Translations under genes and position numbers: made by a program | DNA from: Pseudanabaena sp. | GTDB lineage: Bacteria; Cyanobacteriota; Cyanobacteriia; Pseudanabaenales; Pseudanabaenaceae | DNA length: 64,000 nucleotides | NCBI GenBank assembly: GCA_003249035.1 | Contig: QBMK01000002.1 | Coordinates: 20,495 to 84,494, forward strand | Reading direction: 5' to 3' | Shown here: in pieces, positions 60,094-64,000 of the stretch | Position numbering within the stretch: position 1 is the stretch's first letter | Layout of the letters: every line of letters begins with the position of its first letter | Notes under the pieces: model-generated | Databases searched by the model: none | The model's input: only the letters and a program-made list of their open reading frames with translations | Told to the model about the DNA's origin: nothing

Positions 60094-60168
60094 ACCATTC
60101 ATTTAACTTATACGTTGAACGTACAGGATTTCAAACATCACAATGAGATCGTAATCGATATGAACGGA
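60094..60168 (+). promoter_or_regulatory. shared upstream element A, copy 4 (before dps)
   Basis: CCATTCATTTAACTTATACG then TTGAACGTACAGGATT and TCAAACATCACAAT, then ATATGAACGG. Very close to the BON upstream region at 50453-50530. Lies in the 122-bp gap between the permease gene and dps, ending 29 bp before the start. Confidence 0.55.
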
Positions 60169-60196
60169 AATCATCAAGAAGCTTAGGAAAACTTTT

Positions 60197-60787
60197 ATGC
60201 CACCTCATTCTTCCCTCTTAAATATTTATGCAGATAATAGTCAGCCTGTTTTACATCAGCATGGGCAAGAAATACAGTTATTTGGAACCATTAGAAACAT
60301 ACCGATCGCGTTAGCTAGCAGCGTTCGATTAGAGGGCTGTGAGCAGATCAACCAAGTTCTTGCTGATAGCATCATTCTCTATAGTCTCTACAAAAAACAT
60401 CATTGGCTAATGCGTGGCAACACATTTTATCAATTACATCTTTTACTTGATAAACATGCAAACGAGCAACTTACGCTGATTGATATGCTGGGCGAACGAG
60501 TGCAAACCTTAGGTGGTGTAGCGATCGCCGATCCGCGTCATGTTGCTGAAGTGACAAGGATTGAACGTCCTCCAAATGGGGTGGAAGAAATTCCAGTGAT
60601 GTTGTCTCGATTGCTAGAAGCCCATGAGTTGATCCTACGGGAAGTCCGTGAAGGAATTGCTCAAGCTGTGGCGAATCGGGATGATGGAACTAACGACTTA
60701 TTGGTTAGTAACGTGTTACGAACTCATGAATTGCAGGTATGGTTTATAGCCGAACATCTAGTCGATACACCGCTAGTCCGAAGCTAA
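60197..60787 (+). CDS. dps: Dps-family DNA-binding ferritin-like protein
   Basis: 196 residues. The four-helix Dps core starts about residue 45, with the ferroxidase ligands in LYKKHHWLMRGNTFYQLHLL, LDKHANEQL (His, Asp, Glu) and the DMLGERVQTLGG turn. The roughly 40-residue N-terminal extension lacks a Lys-rich tail, so DNA binding is uncertain. It stores iron and detoxifies peroxide. Upstream element A is shared with the BON gene, suggesting joint regulation. Confidence 0.9.
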   Translation: MPPHSSLLNIYADNSQPVLHQHGQEIQLFGTIRNIPIALASSVRLEGCEQINQVLADSIILYSLYKKHHWLMRGNTFYQLHLLLDKHANEQLTLIDMLGERVQTLGGVAIADPRHVAEVTRIERPPNGVEEIPVMLSRLLEAHELILREVREGIAQAVANRDDGTNDLLVSNVLRTHELQVWFIAEHLVDTPLVRS

Positions 60788-60863
60788 TAAGAGATTTTGT
60801 AACATTTAATTACATAGTAAATCAATTCAATCAAATCACTCCTAAAACGTAACATTCCAATGA

Positions 60864-60910
60864 GATGGTAAGAGCATAGAGAAATTCAGCTCCTCTATGC
60901 TCTTACCATC
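60864..60910 (+). terminator. hairpin between dps and a small membrane protein gene
   Basis: GATGGTAAGAGCATAGAG pairs perfectly with CTCTATGCTCTTACCATC around an 11-nt loop. It sits 24 bp before the next start, so it may be a leader hairpin of that gene instead of the dps terminator. Confidence 0.5.
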
Positions 60911-60934
60911 TACGGAATAATTACGAGGATCTAT

Positions 60935-61126
60935 ATGCCTAGACTTGTAGGAAAGAAGAATAATTCGGCATTATATGCTGGTTTCGGTTTACTTATAGCA
61001 GCGATCGGAGCGGTAGCACTAGAATATTTTGGCGTGATTGACCTCGTTCCTAATTTTGGAAAAGAGACTCAAGTCAAGAGTACTACTACTAGCCAACCTG
61101 TAAAAACGATCAAACCCATTAATTAA
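60935..61126 (+). CDS. small single-TM protein
   Basis: 63 residues: basic N-terminus, one TM helix (SALYAGFGLLIAAIGAVALE), then a polar Thr/Lys-rich tail. No family recognised. ATG 60935 has GAGGATCT upstream. Lies in the stress island before the PRC-barrel gene; a short conserved membrane protein is plausible. Confidence 0.6.
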   Translation: MPRLVGKKNNSALYAGFGLLIAAIGAVALEYFGVIDLVPNFGKETQVKSTTTSQPVKTIKPIN

Positions 61127-61173
61127 GATTAAAAATTAAGGTTGACTTTCACTAAATTTAGGAGAATAGCGAA

Positions 61174-62613
61174 ATGCGTAATGGCAAAGGAATGATTGGG
61201 AAGCCAGTGGTCGCCTATGACTCTGGGGAAGAATTTAGGACTATAATCGATTTGATTTTCGATCAAGAGAGTAATCAATTATTGGGCTTTCTTGTCGATG
61301 AGGGCGGTTGGTTTAGCAATGCGTTGGTACTGCCTTTAACTAATATTCAGTCGATCGGTGCGGATGCGGTAATTGTCGCTGCTAGAGATACTATAGATTC
61401 TGCTAGTAAATTTCCTGCAATGCAAAGGATTTTAGAAAGAGATAATATCTTGAAAGGTACGCGAATTATGACCATTGACGGTCGTTATTTGGGAACAATG
61501 ACTGACCTTTATTTTGACGATACTAGTGGTGCGATCGAAGGATATGAAGTGTCAGGTGGTCTTTTTGCCGATGCCTATTCTGGACGCTCTTTTGTACCTG
61601 CGCCTGACACCCTGAAAATTGGTGAAGATATTGCCTTTGTACCTTCGGAAACTGCTGACTTAATGCAAGAGCAAGTCGGTGGGATTAAAGGCGCAATGCA
61701 AACTGCGGGTGGAAAAGTTCAGGAAATGGCGCAATTTACAGGAGATAAGGCACAAGAAGCTGCTCAATTCACGGGCGAGAAGTTTCATGAAGCTACTCAA
61801 TTCACAGGTGAGAAGTTTCACGAAGCTACTCAGTTTGCTGGTACAAGCATTACAAATGCCGTTGTCAATCCTGAAGAACAAGAAGCTTTTGTATTAGGTA
61901 AAGTCTCTCAAATAACCATCGAAACTACCGATGGAATTACTCTAGTTCGTGAAGGACAGATTATTACACAATCTCAGATCCTTGCTGCTCGTGATTGGAA
62001 CATGACCGACAATCTCTATCATGCTACAGGTGGCAGTGTCAAAGACCGATTGGGTGAAAGATTGACTGGTGCTGTTACAGGGGTAGGTGCAAATATTGGT
62101 ATCGATCAAGCTCTCGGTCACCGCGTTAGTAAGATGATTTTTACAACTGAAGGTTCAGTAGTCGCCGTAGAAGGACAAATTGTCACTCCACGAGTAATCG
62201 AAAGAGCCAAAACAAATCATCAAGAACAAGCTCTACTAGAAGCGGTTGGTTTAACTACAGGTGATGCTTTGAGAGTTACTGGTTCTAATGTTGGGCAACA
62301 GGTCAAGGATGGTGCTAAAGGATTATGGGAGCAGGTTAAGGAAACCGCCAGTAACCTGCAAGATCATGGCTCTCAAGCGATTGAAGATCGAAGAATTCAG
62401 GGTGCTTTGGGTCGTCCTGTCACTCGCGTGATTCTCGATCGCCATGATGAGGTGATTCTCAATGTCGGCGAATTAATTACGCATCAAGCGATCGCTATTT
62501 CCCGTGAAGCTGATGTCTTAGAGGTTTTGCTGGACTCAGTTTATACCGAGAAGCCAAATCTTTCTCTCAGTGACTTACGCGCTCCTGAAGCTGGCAAGGC
62601 GGCTTTACGTTAA
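61174..62613 (+). CDS. PRC-barrel protein with LEA-like 11-residue repeats
   Basis: 479 residues. PRC-barrel domains occur at about 1-70 (GKPVVAYDSGEEFRTIIDLI) and 90-155 (GTRIMTIDGRYLGTMTDLYF). Between about 168 and 230 an amphipathic stretch contains 11-residue units: QFTGDKAQEAA, QFTGEKFHEAT twice, then QFAGTSITNAV. Such 11-mers are the hallmark of group 3 LEA-type helices. Further barrel-like segments follow (LGKVSQITIETTDGITLVRE, LGRPVTRVILDRHDEVILNV). No signal peptide. The stop TAATG overlaps the start of the HAD-ATPase gene, so the two are coupled. Confidence 0.8.
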   Translation: MRNGKGMIGKPVVAYDSGEEFRTIIDLIFDQESNQLLGFLVDEGGWFSNALVLPLTNIQSIGADAVIVAARDTIDSASKFPAMQRILERDNILKGTRIMTIDGRYLGTMTDLYFDDTSGAIEGYEVSGGLFADAYSGRSFVPAPDTLKIGEDIAFVPSETADLMQEQVGGIKGAMQTAGGKVQEMAQFTGDKAQEAAQFTGEKFHEATQFTGEKFHEATQFAGTSITNAVVNPEEQEAFVLGKVSQITIETTDGITLVREGQIITQSQILAARDWNMTDNLYHATGGSVKDRLGERLTGAVTGVGANIGIDQALGHRVSKMIFTTEGSVVAVEGQIVTPRVIERAKTNHQEQALLEAVGLTTGDALRVTGSNVGQQVKDGAKGLWEQVKETASNLQDHGSQAIEDRRIQGALGRPVTRVILDRHDEVILNVGELITHQAIAISREADVLEVLLDSVYTEKPNLSLSDLRAPEAGKAALR

Positions 62614-64000
62614 TGCACTATCTAATATTAGCCACAGATTACGATGGAACCTTAGCTAAGGATGGCAAAGTATCAGAGGCAACTCTTGATGCTCTCAAGC
62701 GTCTGCAAAAGTCGGGACGAAAGCTGATCTTGGTGACAGGAAGGCAACTGGAAGACATTCTGCTGGTATTTCCTGAAGTCAACTTATTTGATTGTGTCGT
62801 TGCGGAAAATGGAGCCGTAATTTACTTTCCTGCAACTCGCGAAGAGTTACTGCTCGGTGACTTGCCGCCAGAGAAATTTGTGCAGACTTTGCGATCGCGT
62901 AATATTGACCCACTCTCGGTCGGTAAAGTGATCGTGGCAACATGGGAACCTAACGAAGCCGAAGTGCTGAATGCCATTAGAGAACTGGGATTAGATCTAC
63001 AGGTAATCTTTAATAAAGGCGCGGTAATGGTCTTGCCCGCAGGAGTTAATAAGGCTTCGGGACTAAGTGCCGCTTTGGATAAAATGGGCTTATCTGTCCG
63101 TAATACGGTTGCTGTCGGTGATGCAGAGAACGATCTATCCTTCTTGAAATTATGTGAGCTTTCCGTTGCTGTCGCTAATGCTCTACCATCAGTCAAAGGT
63201 GAAGTGGATTGGGTGACAGAAGAGGTGCGAGGTGATGGTGTAATTGAATTAATCGAGAAGCTATTAACCCTAGATCTCACCGAAGATCTACGCGAATCTC
63301 CCATTTTGCCAGATCGACATCGCATTGTCTTGGGTAAACTTGATGGCGATCGCGAAGCCTATGTTCAGCCACTTAACCGCAATATTTTGTTGGCGGGTAT
63401 CTCTGGCGGCGGCAAATCAACTTTAGCGACAGGATTAATCGAGAGGTTTATTGATAAGGGCTATCAGGTCTGCATTATCGATCCTGAAGGAGACTATCAA
63501 AACTTTGAGCAAAGCGTGACCTTGGGCAATGCTGAACTGATTCCTAGCTCAGCCGAAGTATTAACCGCTTTGAGTAAGCCTGAGCAGAATCTAATTATCA
63601 ATTTAATGGGAGTGAAAATCGACGATCGCCCATCGTATCTTGCTCAATTACTACCTTCTCTCTTGGAAATGCGCGTGAGGACTGGGCGACCGCATTGGAT
63701 TGTCATTGATGAAGTACATCATATGTTCCATGCTGATTGGAATGCTGCGGTTACCTTGCCTCAGTCTGTGAGTAGTATTTTGATGATTACAGTTCATCCC
63801 GAACATGTGGCGACTTCAGCTTTGTCTTTAGTTGATACGATTATTGCCGTTAAGTCACCTTCGCAGACAATTACAGATTTTTGCAAAGCTGTTGGACATC
63901 AGCTACCTAATGAGTCTCTGTCTTCAGAAATTGTTGCTGGAGAAGGAGTTGCATGGTTCTTAAATAATGAAGAGCAGCCATTCCAATTTCAGGTAATCCC
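62613..64000 (+). CDS. HAD-IIB phosphatase fused to HerA/DUF87-like ATPase (partial)
   Basis: 462 codons are visible and the frame is open at the window end. Residues 1-215 are a HAD-IIB Cof-type phosphatase (D9-Y-D11-G-T motif, LVTGRQ, GVNKASGLSAAL, VAVGDAENDLSFL). From about 240 comes a P-loop ATPase: NILLAGISGGGKST (Walker A, K268), QVCIIDPEGDYQNF as in DUF87/HerA-type proteins, and Walker B PHWIVIDEVHHM near 362. Start ATG 62613 overlaps the previous stop by one base. Substrate of the phosphatase is unknown. The C-terminus is cut. Confidence 0.85.
   Translation, partial: MHYLILATDYDGTLAKDGKVSEATLDALKRLQKSGRKLILVTGRQLEDILLVFPEVNLFDCVVAENGAVIYFPATREELLLGDLPPEKFVQTLRSRNIDPLSVGKVIVATWEPNEAEVLNAIRELGLDLQVIFNKGAVMVLPAGVNKASGLSAALDKMGLSVRNTVAVGDAENDLSFLKLCELSVAVANALPSVKGEVDWVTEEVRGDGVIELIEKLLTLDLTEDLRESPILPDRHRIVLGKLDGDREAYVQPLNRNILLAGISGGGKSTLATGLIERFIDKGYQVCIIDPEGDYQNFEQSVTLGNAELIPSSAEVLTALSKPEQNLIINLMGVKIDDRPSYLAQLLPSLLEMRVRTGRPHWIVIDEVHHMFHADWNAAVTLPQSVSSILMITVHPEHVATSALSLVDTIIAVKSPSQTITDFCKAVGHQLPNESLSSEIVAGEGVAWFLNNEEQPFQFQVI

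Noticed and set aside
62822..63325. 167-residue minus-strand ORF within the HAD-ATPase gene
   Set aside because: Low-complexity Ser/Thr/Arg-rich product; the plus-strand frame contains clear HAD motifs at the same place.
1..64000. CRISPR array, tRNA, rRNA or riboswitch
   Set aside because: No regularly spaced direct repeats, cloverleaf with CCA-type end, or known riboswitch core was recognised on reading both strands; weak structured RNAs could still be missed without a covariance search.

Overview
The window looks like chromosomal DNA of a filamentous or Pseudanabaena-type cyanobacterium. The HIP1 octamer GCGATCGC occurs throughout on both strands. The gene content is also cyanobacterial: a GRRM radical-SAM RiPP locus, an SLH protein, sucrose synthase, Uma2 endonucleases and an NrtR-type NAD regulator. 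No rRNA, tRNA or CRISPR array was seen.

Layout. (1) About 1-4.7 kb is a cyclophane RiPP (GRRM/Osc) locus. A grrP-grrA pair occurs twice in tandem, the first grrP being cut by the window edge. A small secreted protein of unknown function follows, then the radical SAM/SPASM maturase grrM. (2) 4.9-14.5 kb holds housekeeping genes: an SLH protein, two MscS channels flanking a GH13 enzyme, a small secreted protein, leuA and a Nudix hydrolase. (3) 14.6-25.2 kb is a patchwork: an IS5-type transposase remnant, a cNMP/thioredoxin-reductase-like fusion, a persulfide-dioxygenase/rhodanese protein, a rhomboid protease, fragments of defence-related genes, the NAD operon pncB-nadD-nrtR, and an XRE/MmyB-like regulator whose 3' end is duplicated about 1.5 kb away. 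(4) 25.7-28.2 kb carries an AAA ATPase/PD-(D/E)XK protein followed by a tyrosine recombinase. (5) 28.5-36 kb carries a DUF5335 protein, oleate hydratase, a TspO-like protein, an MFS transporter and a P-type ATPase. (6) 36-41.5 kb (minus strand) is a two-gene sugar operon: sucrose synthase, then a GH65 disaccharide phosphorylase fused to beta-phosphoglucomutase. (7) 41.8-64 kb is a long co-oriented island of stress-type genes. It includes PRC-barrel proteins, class I aldolase with an in-frame amber codon, a PfpI-like protein, alcohol dehydrogenase and two other oxidoreductases, DUF6335, CsbD, lmo0937-type, YflT-like, BON and HdeD proteins, NDH-2, a ferrochelatase-like protein, a Zn/Mn ABC transporter, Dps, and a HAD-ATPase fusion that runs off the window.

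How parts work together. In the GRRM locus, GrrM probably makes cyclophanes in the W/F-x-N repeats of GrrA, and GrrP is the partner periplasmic-binding-like protein. PncB and NadD carry out successive NAD salvage steps, and NrtR probably represses them through an inverted repeat upstream of pncB. Several stress genes share upstream sequence elements (A: ATACAA...TTATACRTTG; B: CARGAAAY, then RTCAYAGT or similar 21 nt downstream), which suggests common control.

Mobile and structural DNA is prominent. A 101-bp two-hairpin MITE-like element with TACCAA/TTGGTA ends occurs four times, plus a 42-bp derivative. Two copies have a matching empty site inside the window, both consistent with a TTA target duplication. 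Relics of oleate hydratase, alcohol dehydrogenase and azoreductase record past rearrangement between the 30-kb and 44-45-kb regions. All functional assignments come from reading motifs and family resemblance; no database search was possible.
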